A DNA stretch of 64,000 bases from Antedon mediterranea (lineage: Eukaryota; Echinodermata; Crinoidea; Comatulida; Antedonidae). Under the pieces are notes generated by a model. That model worked only from the letters and a program-made list of their open reading frames with translations. It was not told the origin of the DNA and did no database searches. Below are positions 56,001-64,000 of this stretch, piece by piece. The stretch is from the NCBI RefSeq assembly GCF_964355755.1, contig NC_092675.1, positions 27,984,912 through 28,048,911 on the forward strand, in the 5' to 3' direction. Position 1 is the stretch's first letter. Every line of letters starts with the position of its first letter. The translations under genes were made by a program, and so were the position numbers.

Positions 56001-59000
56001 AAAGGACATGAGAAATATAAATAATAGTTATGCTCACCATCTTGAATGCAAAGAAATCCAAGCGAAATAAGAATCCTGTGTACAATGATGATGAGTCCAA
56101 GCATTGACAGGCAAATGATCACAATCGACTTTTACAGGACATCACAGCACAGTTAAAGTATTTAAAAAACAGTTATTATCATAAAAATCGTCAACAAACA
56201 TCAAAAATTGGAAAATAACTGGTAAAATAATCTTGATACGGCCCTCGACAAATCAAGATGGACGACAACAACGGAAAAATATTTGAACACTGCGTAAAAT
56301 TGCTTAAAATTCAATCAGCGACTATAAAACTGTGGGTCGGTTCTTATAATATATGATTAAAAAATGTACTCCATATAGTATAAAAGTTAAAATGGAAGTC
56401 CAACGCTTTATACAAGTTGAAAATATATTGCACTATGCCTAGGCTAGGGGTGCGCCCTGCCTTCACACTGTCGTCGCCGGGAACGTTTGAAATTCCCGGG
56501 TAACAAGAATAGTCAATCAGGTGAAATTCGGGCCTAGGGAGCTCTTCCAGAACACAACCGCTCGCAGTGAATCATTCTCACTCGACTCGAGTACCTACCA
56601 ACTCTGACGCGTAATGCGTGAGTATCATGCTTGAGGGCAAATTTGTTATGCCTACACGTACTATTTCTCGCGCATCCATAAAAATATTGAGAAAAAACAT
56701 TATTTTGAAATTAACTTGCCTATTTTGAAGGAAATATAGCCTAGGAATGCACATTACCGTATATTTCGGTGTATAAAGTCGCACCTGTGTATAAGACGCA
56801 CCCCCTAACTGAGACTGAGAGTAAAATATCGGTATTTTTATATCGTCGATGTATAAGACGCACCTTATTTTTCATCAAAACCATGTTTTTTTAAATTGTA
56901 ATCAATATTATTGTAATAATATATTTTGTTATATCTACAACGGCGTCCTTTATTTAGGTTTTTTCATACCTAGGCTCGGCCGCGCCCAGCCTCAACAAGT
57001 TCTTTCTAACTTGTTATTCATGAGTTTCGCCGCAACATCGAGTGCATGACCGTGTGTGTAACACGTACGTGTGTGGGCTAGCCTCGCTCGATCATTTCGA
57101 GAGGGCGCACGTTTTCACGGACAATCGTATTCGATTAGTATCTATGTATCCGAGAAGTGTATACGCTAGGTCCATGCTATAATCAACTGGAGAATATACT
57201 AATCGAATACCGTACACCATGTGGCCGCCAAGAAGGGCTTGCGCTAGGCTAGGGGTACGGCGGTTGTGCGTATAACTATAAATACACCATGTGGCCGCCA
57301 AGAAAGGGCTTGCGCTGGGGGTACGGCGATCGTGCGTATAACTACTGTATAAATAAATACTATTCCAATCGTACGTAAACGTTTACAAATGAAATTTTAT
57401 CGGAGTGCCATAATGAACAAATCTTTTCATCATATTATTTAGTATAACATCATGCTAAAATGCCTTGAAAACTAGGCAGAAGCAGGTTGCCGTTACGTTA
57501 GTTAGTTACTGTAGCTGACCTAACCTAGCAAACGAGGTGACGATAGCCTATCTATAGTATAGGTGATGTACAATCTGTGTGGTGAGGCATTTATGTTCGG
57601 TGTATAAGACGCACCCTTAATTTAGAGGTCAAATTTGCGTGTCAAAAGTGCGACTTATACACCGAAATATACGGTAATTAATTTGAGCATAATAAGCCTA
57701 GGCCTATGTTTATTTGTATTTTATGGTTGATGTAGTTAAGCCAACTCAATTAAAAAAAAATTCAATATAGAGGGTGTATTTTGAAATTATTTTGAATAAA
57801 AATAACAGAGGGCCCTCATTAAATTAATGTCTCACCATTGGCCACTGAAAAAGTTGGCAACTATATAAACTATTTATTATTTATTAACTTCTGTCTGTAA
57901 ACTTTAAACTTTTTTTTGTCTTATGTAGGATCGACCCACTTTTATTTCTTCATCAATAAAATGTTCGTTTACAATGAGTACATTGAGCACATGAGTAATG
58001 TAATGATACAATACAATATAATTGACATTAACTAACTTTCAGTACAACTGATATCTCACTCCTACCATTGCATTTTATATATAATAGTATAAGGAAAGAA
58101 AAAAAAATTCCTCTATGTTATACACTCTTTACACGTTTTTCAATCCTTAACAATGTACGTATAATTTACCACAGAATTCTTAATTTTCTAACTCTTTTTA
58201 TCTCTTTCAGGCAATCAAAAAAAAAAAAAAAGTTATATTTTACTTTACCTAAATATCAATTTTATAAACGTTAATTTTATACCTTGCTAAATTGTTACGG
58301 TCCATATCTGACCACATTTTTTTTGCCTTTTCTTTATTTATTAAAAACTCACAATTGATTATATCTTCTAACTCCGCAGTGAACATTAACCATGGACATT
58401 TTTTAACAAGTCCTAGTCTGTATTTGACTTTATTTTTGTAAACACAGAAAGTTAAAATGGAAAATATTTCATTAATTTTGACATCATATTTTCCAAGTAA
58501 AATTTTCTCCCATGTAACTTCCTGAGTAAATGCAAAACATGTTTTCAACATAGCGCAACATTTTACCCAGCAATGTTTTACTTCTTTGCATGTAAATAAC
58601 ATATGCTTTTCATTTTCAACCTCCTCATTACAATATTCACAATAATTACTGTTTGACAAATTCCATAATTTTAGCTTACACCTAGTTGGTAAAATTTTAT
58701 GTAGCAACTTAAAATTAAAGAAAGCCACTCTTTTTATGTGCAACATACTCTTAACTTTGTTTTTCCAACATAGATTCCAGTCGATAAAACAATTTTGAAG
58801 TTGGTTTTCCCATTTATCTTGTGCTTTTGGTATGCACGCTTTATATGCTACCTCGGTAAAAGTGAAATAGAATTGTTTGACAGTTGTATAATTTGAAGTA
58901 ACATTAACATTTTTGTCTATTGTATCAACCTCTTTAAACTTTATTGAAAGCTGTAATGTATCAAAATAACAATGAACAAGAGTTCAGTTTACTCATTTAT

Positions 59001-60261
59001 AATGTTTACTGCCCTCTATATGATTGAAAATTGGCTAAAGTTGGCCACAGATGACCAAATGATATTTTGGTATAAATATAATATAAGCAGGGCTGAAATA
59101 ACTGGATTTAAAAATAATTGTACACATTGATTATAAAAAAAAATAAGGCAAAGTATAAAATAAATTAATACATTAATTATTATTACTGTATGAACTTTAT
59201 ACAAATTTTAAAAAGTTATTTATATTCAATTTGTAATTTCACTTTTATAAGATAATGACCTCAAACAGAAAGCTTATTTTTAACTACGAAAACGCAACCA
59301 AAACCATTTATATGACTTTGTTTATTCATAAATGAATGTATTGTTTAGATTGCATTTGAGATTTCTAAAGACAATAACTTACCGATCTAAATAGAAAGAA
59401 AAAATAGGTTTTGCAACCACTTTCTGTTCAACAAATGTATCAAAGACGGTCTGCACACCATCAACAGCAATCTCTGAGTAACCCATTCCCAATATTCCAT
59501 CAAACTTTGCCGCAACAAACGTTGTTCCTGGTTCTTGCGTCGCTTCTGCAAAGGTCTGACTCTTGGCAACAACTGATTCTATCTGAAATTTAATTAAATG
59601 AAACCATTTTATTTTAATAAAATAAGCCTTCTTTCATCAAGGTATCAGAAATTCAAAGATAACATTACTGAACTACCAAATATAGCTTTTTACAGACCAA
59701 TTTCAGACAGTGATTTTTCACTTCCTTTATTCAAAGTTTAGGAATTTTTGGCCACCAGTTGTCATGAATTCACTAATTAGGTAGAGGTAAACCACCAATT
59801 AACACTATTTTAAAACTAAAAAGCTCTGCTCCCATATTTTTGGAGTATGAATGTATTTTTTAGGAGATTATATGAATAATTGTGTGTACTGTAGACGATA
59901 CTCTACAACCTGTTTTTTTTTTCTGCTGATGGTTATTATAAAGAGATATTTACTGGTAAAAATTAAATTAAAATTAATAAATAGTAGTTATTAGATGAAA
60001 AATTGATGCTGGGTTGTTATGGTGTTATTTTTCAAGAAAAACTTACAATTCGTGGCTACTCTGTATATTTTCTAATTTTCCCTTCTACCTACACCCTCCT
60101 CCATAGTACAGGCCTTTAACGAGCCTTTTTGAACTGACTTACTGCAACTGTGTCTGTACTTAGGAAGCCTTTCATACTACCAGTGCCATATTCAATGTTG
60201 ATACTTGTGCCATTTGCTTTGTATGTACTGGATTTACTGCTGTTATATTTATTATGCAAAA
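49920..60261 (-). CDS. CTSD: Cathepsin D-like lysosomal aspartic protease (partial gene, six 3' exons)
   Basis: Six exons on the minus strand join in a continuous frame with GT-AG junctions: 60143-60261, 59383-59582, 52350-52472, 50814-50955, 50465-50563 and 49920-50081. The product is the cathepsin D part from [10 protein letters not shown] through [62 protein letters not shown] (second catalytic Asp) and [18 protein letters not shown] to the stop. Known role of the family: acid endopeptidase in lysosomes. The exons for signal peptide, propeptide and first catalytic DTG are not between 60262 and 64000, so they lie outside the window. The 6.9-kb intron 52473-59382 holds two LINEs and a DNA transposon. 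Of three copies this is the only one without lesions, so it is probably the working gene. A pepsin- or renin-like relative is less likely. Confidence 0.88.
50465..50563 (-). CDS. CTSD: Protease copy III, penultimate exon
   Basis: A 99-base phase-0 exon ([20 protein letters not shown]...EDYVLK) between TTACAG and GTATGT. Confidence 0.88.
50814..50955 (-). CDS. CTSD: Protease copy III, exon with second catalytic Asp
   Basis: 142 bases. Encodes [17 protein letters not shown] and [20 protein letters not shown]. One leading base completes a Ser codon with the previous exon. Acceptor TTTCAG is intact here and lost in copy I. Confidence 0.88.
50988..51525. repeat. Inverted duplication inside the protease intron
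   Basis: About 45-55 bases at 50988-51033 (AATCCAAAGGCAAATTACTG...ATGCTGTGGGTATC) recur inverted at about 51468-51525 (GATACCCACAGCAT...). Neither is present at the matching places of copy I, so both were gained in copy III. Confidence 0.65.
51034..52349 (-). other. Intron sequence of protease copy III
   Basis: Matches copy I intron sequence. No further gene or repeat was seen apart from the inverted duplication. Confidence 0.5.
52350..52472 (-). CDS. CTSD: Protease copy III, exon [10 protein letters not shown]
   Basis: 123 bases, phase 2 in and phase 2 out. Encodes [18 protein letters not shown] to [10 protein letters not shown]. The equivalent exon 32352-32474 of copy I is also open. Confidence 0.87.
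52951..55743 (-). CDS. LINE endonuclease-reverse transcriptase (CR1/L2-like ORF2)
   Basis: About 925 residues from the first in-frame ATG (55726-55728); the frame opens upstream with TTG and runs back to a TAG at 55798. In order: an APE-type endonuclease ([34 protein letters not shown]), a linker, then RT with [49 protein letters not shown] and the catalytic FADDTIIY. The end has [13 protein letters not shown], usual for CR1, L2 and Jockey groups. Known role: nicking the target and reverse transcribing the element RNA. No frameshift or stop lies inside, so the enzyme part may still be active. The window has only one such copy, inside the cathepsin D intron. Confidence 0.9.
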   Translation of the reverse strand: MNCLNMNARSLRNKTIQLQAFLSIQNIDILAITESWLTSEDLTSSLGIPQDYMVIRKDRPNKKGGGVFAAIKNELNPIHCHLLDSGPHEVICFSISIDNYKMLFAVCYCPPNSPVSFWNDFSNNFLLPLLPHLPKYDDIYIVGDFNLNWNLKHTIPTIFLDTMNALNCTQLVEEITRPNHLVPSSGTIIDLVFSNRPDRLISLDVIDNPVISDHHAVSFNVLLSKPYSKLLVRNFLAYHKTDIDHLKKLVHLAPWNVFMDENSVDNSWDGFLDIFTAIVRDSVPLKSRKQRKHSPWVTNDIKQFINIKHRLFRKAKRTGSVSAWDDYKSIRNKVKRLCNKSYYSYVNKLFTSDSTRKAFWRFVRERRRSPAPLSFNINGVNVSSHPVIASSFNDFFVSVFNSPIIPSCEPPVCNVPIPELSQLNFNVYNVEKVINGLSSNKSPGPDSVHPYILKSASEFIAPPLFNLFNLSLRMGEIPAKWKMSHITPIFKSGDKNAICNYRPISLTPICSKLLEKILFSSISDHVAYNCPITDVQHGFFPSRSCVTQLTNLTHYWASSLDKTKAPRIDVIFLDYAKAFDKLPHHIILNKLASHFNIRGNVWKWIKSFLLGRSQRVLYQGSISPSSPVTSGIPQGSVLGPLIFNLFINDLPSSIISPCALFADDTIIYRNIFTVDDEVVLQCDLIRLSSWCDLNEMELNLNKTKVLHITRSRKEYRPVYRINDLPIKSVSSHCHLGVTINSELTWDDHVNLIISRSNRMLGFITSIAGGSSPSAIFSLYKALIVPILEYGVPAWLPRTKKLTERIEAVQRRATRLVLKQTRGEMEYEERLTKLNWPTLSNRRNYLLLSFVCKSLIGTVDCSSVRQSLVVNGRHLDTLKFIHHYARTNCLHHSAINIFPRLWEELPEMIKNSLILDSFQIFLNSLKSHVLY
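55798..56100 (-). pseudogene. Upstream part of the LINE frame, ending in a 2A-like peptide and a single TAG
   Basis: About 100 codons with a hydrophobic stretch ([18 protein letters not shown]), then [14 protein letters not shown], five more residues and a TAG (55798-55800). The frame is the same as that of the endonuclease-RT frame that follows, so one nonsense codon separates the two. Either the stop inactivates a longer ORF2, or translation restarts downstream. Confidence 0.75.
55813..55836 (-). other. 2A-like (NPG|P) motif
   Basis: The peptide DIHPNPGP fits D-(V/I)-x-x-N-P-G-P. Canonical 2A has Glu where this has His. In the known family the ribosome skips the Gly-Pro bond, and such motifs are established at the start of some LINE proteins. 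Activity of this variant is not shown. Confidence 0.7.
56757..57674. mobile_element. TA-flanked DNA transposon (CCGTATATTTCGGTGTATAA ends)
   Basis: Both ends carry CCGTATATTTCGGTGTATAA-type inverted repeats with subterminal AAGACGCACC copies. TA lies on both outer sides (56755-56756 and 57675-57676). Copy I of the duplication shows the unoccupied sequence TGCACATTATTTAATTAG at about 32813-32830, which supports insertion into TA. The interior is non-coding. A ~74-base unit (ACCATGTGGCCGCCAAGAA...) is tandemly duplicated at about 57215-57355. Confidence 0.82.
57903..57912. repeat. Target-site duplication of the second Tx1 copy, 3' side
   Basis: TTTAAACTTT, repeated at 58933-58942. The end overlaps the T-run. 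Confidence 0.7.
57913..58932 (-). mobile_element. Second Tx1/L1-type LINE copy, strongly 5'-truncated
   Basis: About 1 kb identical to 4491-5510 except for roughly ten substitutions or one-base indels. It has the same 3' UTR and poly-A start. It breaks off within ORF2 at CAACCTCTTTA. A 10-base direct repeat flanks it. It lies in the large intron of protease copy III. Confidence 0.88.
58249..58746 (-). pseudogene. C-terminal fragment of LINE ORF2 (zf-RVT region)
   Basis: 165 codons identical in content to the end of the 956-aa frame ([23 protein letters not shown]). The same frame is expected to continue upstream to the truncation point. A one-base insertion changes the last codon before the stop. 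There is no RT core, so it cannot be functional. Confidence 0.85.
58933..58942. repeat. Target-site duplication of the second Tx1 copy, 5' side
   Basis: TTTAAACTTT, matching 57903-57912. Confidence 0.7.
59383..59582 (-). CDS. CTSD: Protease copy III, exon FDGILGMGY
   Basis: 200 bases starting in phase 0 after TTTCAG and ending in LDR with two bases of the next codon. Encodes [20 protein letters not shown] and [17 protein letters not shown], the cathepsin D region after the flap. Confidence 0.88.
60143..60261 (-). CDS. CTSD: Protease copy III, exon with EYGTGS flap region
   Basis: 119 bases between TTGCAG and GTAAGT. Encodes [19 protein letters not shown] and [17 protein letters not shown]. 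It is the most 5' exon that I can find in the window. Confidence 0.87.
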
Positions 60262-62433
60262 CTGCAAAAGAAAAAAAATATACGGAAAAAAGAAATATTA
60301 GTACTAATAATAATAGTAGTAATATTATGTATTAATAAAACTATTGTATATTATTATTAAACATTTTTATATGTTTAAATACTAATGCAAATATACATAT
60401 CTTTGATAATATTTTAAGATAAACAGCATGATTAAATTATTTAATTAATTAATTAACCAAACTGCAGAAAACTTGGGAAGCATCACTATTAGTATTTATA
60501 TAGACAATTTATAAAGGGACAATTTATTCAGGTATAAGGATCCAATAACCATAATAAAATAAATTAGAAAAAGTAGCATTTTTAAACCTCCTGTAGTCCA
60601 ATGCATTATTTATATAAAATCAAAGTGGATGAGAAAGACAAATTCTCAAATACTGTACATGCATTTAAAAATGATTTGAAAACAAATATTTTATGGTTTT
60701 GAAAATCTACTTTCTTCTTCTTTACTTCTAAATAAAGATACCAGCTATATTAAATATATTTTCTTAGGTTTCTAAACCCAAATCATAATACCTGTAGGCC
60801 TATTAAAAAGGAAAAATAAAAAACCATGCACTATATCTCCTATAAATTAGCCAAAAAAACCCATGTTTAATCAAACAATTTCCAATTACATTATTGAACC
60901 CAAAATATACTATTACCAAATTAATTGTAATGATTGTTTTATATCAACTGTACAACTGTTGCTTGAATCAAAATAATAGAATTACTGTTAAAAACACAAA
61001 AATACTGTTTGCTGCACTCTATAGTCTGTTGTTTGCGAACTTTCATATGGCAAACAGTTAAATCGGAGATAACAGTTAAACAAAATGCAGCGTAAAGAGT
61101 TGTATGACCACAGTGGTGCTAGTTTGATTATTTACCTATTTAAAACATATCTTGTTTAAAATTTTATTTATATTTCTATCTAAAATGAAAGGTTTTTTTG
61201 TAGGCAATTTTAATACACATTCAAATCGTAACTTGTGTAATTTTGAAAATTTTAAAAAATAAATAATCAATACATGATAATTTATAAAATATAAATAAAT
61301 AAATGTACAATTTACAATAATTTACATAACCACTTTTATCTTACTTTGTTTTTTATATTATATTTTTTGGAGCCTCAAAATAAAATAAAAAATATTCATA
61401 AATAGAAATAAATTGAAGTTTTAATTTTTTTATCCGTTTTCTACTATTTAAAAAAAAATATTAATATTATTTGAAGTTTAAGTTTGGATTTCTATAAAAG
61501 TTTCAAAGATATTATCACACAAAATATGTATCTATTTTTGCTGGCCTTAAACCGAAAAAAATATTAATAATAAAATTTTACTACTATGAAAATTGAAAAA
61601 CAAAAAAAAAACCTAATCCAATCAATCTTGAACCTTGAAAACAAAAGCCTTTTTATTGACCTTCATGTAGAAATAACTGCTTTATCATTTTTCCTTAATA
61701 TTACATCTCATTTTTCTCGTATTAAGGTTAAACATTGCATTTGGGAATAGTTTGCCAATTAAACACAACATCAAAATAATCTTGATCGTCAGCAAATAAC
61801 ATGATCTCTTAAGCTGTTACATGAAAGATAAGCACTAACTTAAGTCCTTATAAAATTAATATACAGCTAAATATCAACCTTTTAAAGAAATATCCATGAC
61901 TACATTTATGAATGAATATAGAATATATATCATATTTCTATATTTATTTGTAAACATTTCAAATATTGTATTTTTTTTTTTATATTCTGTTTATAATTTA
62001 TGTTTTAAGTGTTTTGTGTAGTGATGTAACTTCTGTCTGTCTGTCTGAAAAAGTTATTCACAAATGGAAGTGGGATCACAGAATGCGACTGCACCAATCC
62101 GCATATCAGATACGGCAGTTTCAATCATGCTCCGTATATTTCAGGGATGTTAGCGTATCAATGCGAACAATTTTTATATGAGCCTTGTATCCGTAAAATT
62201 GAAAAGATATGTTAAGATATTTCTTTTAATGCCATATTAACTAACAATGAGTCAATTTTATAAAACTGTACTGCAGTTTTTAAGAGCAATAGGAGGATGT
62301 ATATTTTCAATTTATTTTAAAATGGCAGGCCTTTTTATTTTGCACTTCTAGTTGGCAAGATGACATAGCGACATAGCGACATCTGCATATGTGGAATATG
62401 GTATTATAAAATAAATCATGCTCGGTATTGTAT

Positions 62434-62592
62434 CTATTTCCGAAGTATCATAGGAATATTTGGTAATACAACATCACATGTGTTTCACATGTATCTAGTA
62501 GTAACCTAACCTTACATAATACAGGCACCACATGTGATTTAAATGAGATGCTGTATTACCAAATACTCCTATGATACTTCGGAAATAGATAG
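62434..62592. repeat. Inverted repeat, 37-base arms with one mismatch
   Basis: The left arm starts CTATTTCCGAAGTATCATAG (62434). The right arm (62552-62592) is its complement. Inner parts with CACATGTG are also inverted. A foldback or MITE-like element without coding content. Confidence 0.8.
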
Positions 62593-62959
62593 TATGTGGA
62601 GATACAGCACTGGGAATCGGGTGAATAAATTATGAATAAATGAAGAAAAAGATAAATTTGTTTAAATAAAGTCTGTCTAGCAACACATCAGTTTATTTTT
62701 TGAAACAAAACTACAAACGATTACCAATTACCTCTTCCTTCCTACAGCATGTATCAAACAGACATCAATGAAACACTGCCGACGGACATCAAATACGAAC
62801 AACGCATTTGTAGGTGTCAATTGTACTTTGTTGTCATTGAAATCTAGAGTCCATGACAAGTTGAATAACACAAAAACATTACAGATATGTAATTAACAAT
62901 TAATAAAATTAAAAGAATGCTAAAGTGAACTAATATAAAAAGACACGATTTGCAATATA

Positions 62960-63350
62960 AACATAGTATAACATATACATAAGTATTGTTTTTTATTTTG
63001 TGTGTATCATGTGTGTGGCTAAATGCTACACACACAACTAGAAATAGAACCAATCACCCTTTTATACAAAAAAATGTCGGCGGGAAGATTCTTTCTATAT
63101 TTGATAAGCTTTTACCATTTTTGGCTAGTAGTAAATGAGGTTCATGATTGATGACATTTTCTTGGATTTCTGAAGGCACTGGGTGTAAACAATTTCTACT
63201 TCATGGTATAAAAATGGCGCATGCGCAGGGGAAAATTAGAGATTTAATGGTTATTTGAGCACTCTGCGTCTCCACTGTAAACATATATGTATTGTTTTTT
63301 ATTTATGTGTATGGTTGAATGCTAGAAATAGAACCAATTACCCTGGGATA
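62960..63350. repeat. Two ~75-base direct repeats about 300 bases apart
   Basis: Copies at about 62970-63060 and 63275-63345 share TATTGTTTTTTATTT.TGTGTAT and AGAAATAGAACCAAT.ACCCT. No coding frame lies between them. Nature unknown. Confidence 0.5.
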
Positions 63351-63879
63351 AAAACCTTTGCACTTTTGAATTTTTATACTCTATTTAAAATTTTTTTTAA
63401 ATTCTTAATTATGTTCAGATGTACAGAAATAAAAATCAGCTAATTCATGCAAAATGAACAAAAAAAATTGAAGAAACGACTATAAATAAAAGTTGCATCT
63501 TATCTTCGCAGAAACAGGAGACACTGTCCATATTCCATTTAGGATGAGTTTTCTTACTGTCAATCAAACAAGTAGATACCATGCTTTTACCTAACTAATA
63601 ATTATTCAATTTTTAAAACCATGTTTCTGTTTATCAAAGGGAAACACCTTGCACTGATGAGAACGTCTTTCTTTTTACCCGAATCTGTTCCATCCATCAA
63701 AATAAAAATCAGATTAAGATTAAGACTATAAGGATGAAATTGATATTATGCCTAATGGTATCAACAAAACAATGCTGATTGTAAGAAAGGATTAATGGTG
63801 AAATGTTTTACCTTACTCCATGAGTATATTTCGTATTTACGATTTGGAATTGGCAAGTAATTGTAATAACGGGTGGGAC

Positions 63880-63990
63880 TCAAACTAACAACCTCCAGAA
63901 CTGTGTTGCCAGACGTCTAGATTTAGGTTGGAGTTTAAGCCCACTAAAGCAGTAGGTCTGTACCAAAAAAGATGATAAATGTTATAACTA
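63880..63990 (-). mobile_element. Possible tRNA-derived SINE fragment
   Basis: On the minus strand GTTTGAGTCCCACCCG resembles a tRNA B box and T-arm 3' side. The A-box side is weak, so this is tentative. Confidence 0.3.
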
Positions 63991-64000
63991 CTACTACAAA

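Larger units (their letters stand above)
52697..56575 (-). mobile_element. CR1/L2-like non-LTR retrotransposon, nearly full length
   Basis: The minus-strand element ends in an AAT microsatellite (plus-strand TTATTATTATT at 52699-52722) and carries an endonuclease-RT frame with a 2A-like peptide upstream. The 5' part (56101-56575) is non-coding. In copy I of the duplication the flanks are joined (CTCTCATCAATTTGTACCTACC at about 32640-32661), so the insertion came after the duplication. A 6-base string TCTCAC at both edges may be a target duplication; that part is weak. Confidence 0.82.
49290..57740. repeat. Segmental duplication, copy III
   Basis: Paralogue of 27270-32880. It is longer because it contains a CR1/L2-like LINE and a TA-flanked DNA transposon, both absent from copy I. 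Copy I in turn has the 1.6-kb TTAA element that is absent here. Confidence 0.85.
60262..64000. other. AT-rich region without recognisable exon
   Basis: I searched the minus strand for the cathepsin D exon with FDTGSSNLWV and did not find it, so this is probably first-intron sequence of copy III. The short frames are low in information. Inverted and direct repeats inside are listed separately. Confidence 0.45.

Noticed and set aside
1-64000. CRISPR array, bacterial operon or phage
   Set aside because: No regularly spaced short repeats with unique spacers; the LINEs, GT-AG introns and IgSF genes mark this as animal nuclear DNA.

Overview
The window looks like nuclear DNA of an animal, most likely a marine invertebrate deuterostome (echinoderm, perhaps a crinoid). 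The reasons are an AT-rich background (about one third G+C by eye), a cathepsin D gene split into phase-consistent GT-AG exons, Tx1/L1-type and CR1/L2-type non-LTR retrotransposons (one with an NPGP 2A-like peptide), Helitron-like units and many small inverted-repeat transposons. The taxon is inference; the eukaryotic nature is seen directly.

Layout. (1) 1-8 kb: small inverted-repeat elements, then a 5'-truncated Tx1/L1-type LINE (4491-7684) with an 18-bp target-site duplication. (2) 8-38.3 kb: a cluster of six plus-strand immunoglobulin-superfamily genes, each with its whole protein in one exon. Family A (8006, 25403, 37554; 262-292 aa) has two Ig-like domains, a membrane segment and a short tail. 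Family B (12770, 18419, 35685) has three Ig-like domains. Two B members (390 aa) have very short tails and an arginine inside the membrane segment. The third (733 aa) has an uncharged membrane segment and a ~350-residue tail with a textbook ITAM (YDEI-x6-YSRI) and three copies of an SH2-ligand-like repeat. This resembles vertebrate paired receptors: receptors that would signal through an ITAM adaptor beside one that carries its own signalling motifs. It is the most interesting system in the window. The B genes share an upstream block and the A genes share a probable 5'-UTR acceptor near the ATG.

(3) 27-60.3 kb, minus strand: three related copies of the 3' part of a cathepsin D-type aspartic protease gene. 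Copy III (49920-60261, six exons seen, first exons outside the window) looks intact. Copy I (27907-32474) has a frameshift and a lost splice acceptor. Copy II (41889-48266) is badly broken. One copy often shows the empty site of a transposon present in another: a three-unit tandem Helitron-like array (43050-47823), a TA-flanked DNA transposon (56757-57674) and a CR1/L2-like LINE (about 52697-56575). A second Tx1 copy (57913-58932) also lies in the large intron of copy III. (4) 60.3-64 kb: AT-rich sequence with no gene that I can recognise.

The palindrome TAGGCCTA recurs about thirty times across unrelated parts of the window, where base composition alone predicts about one.
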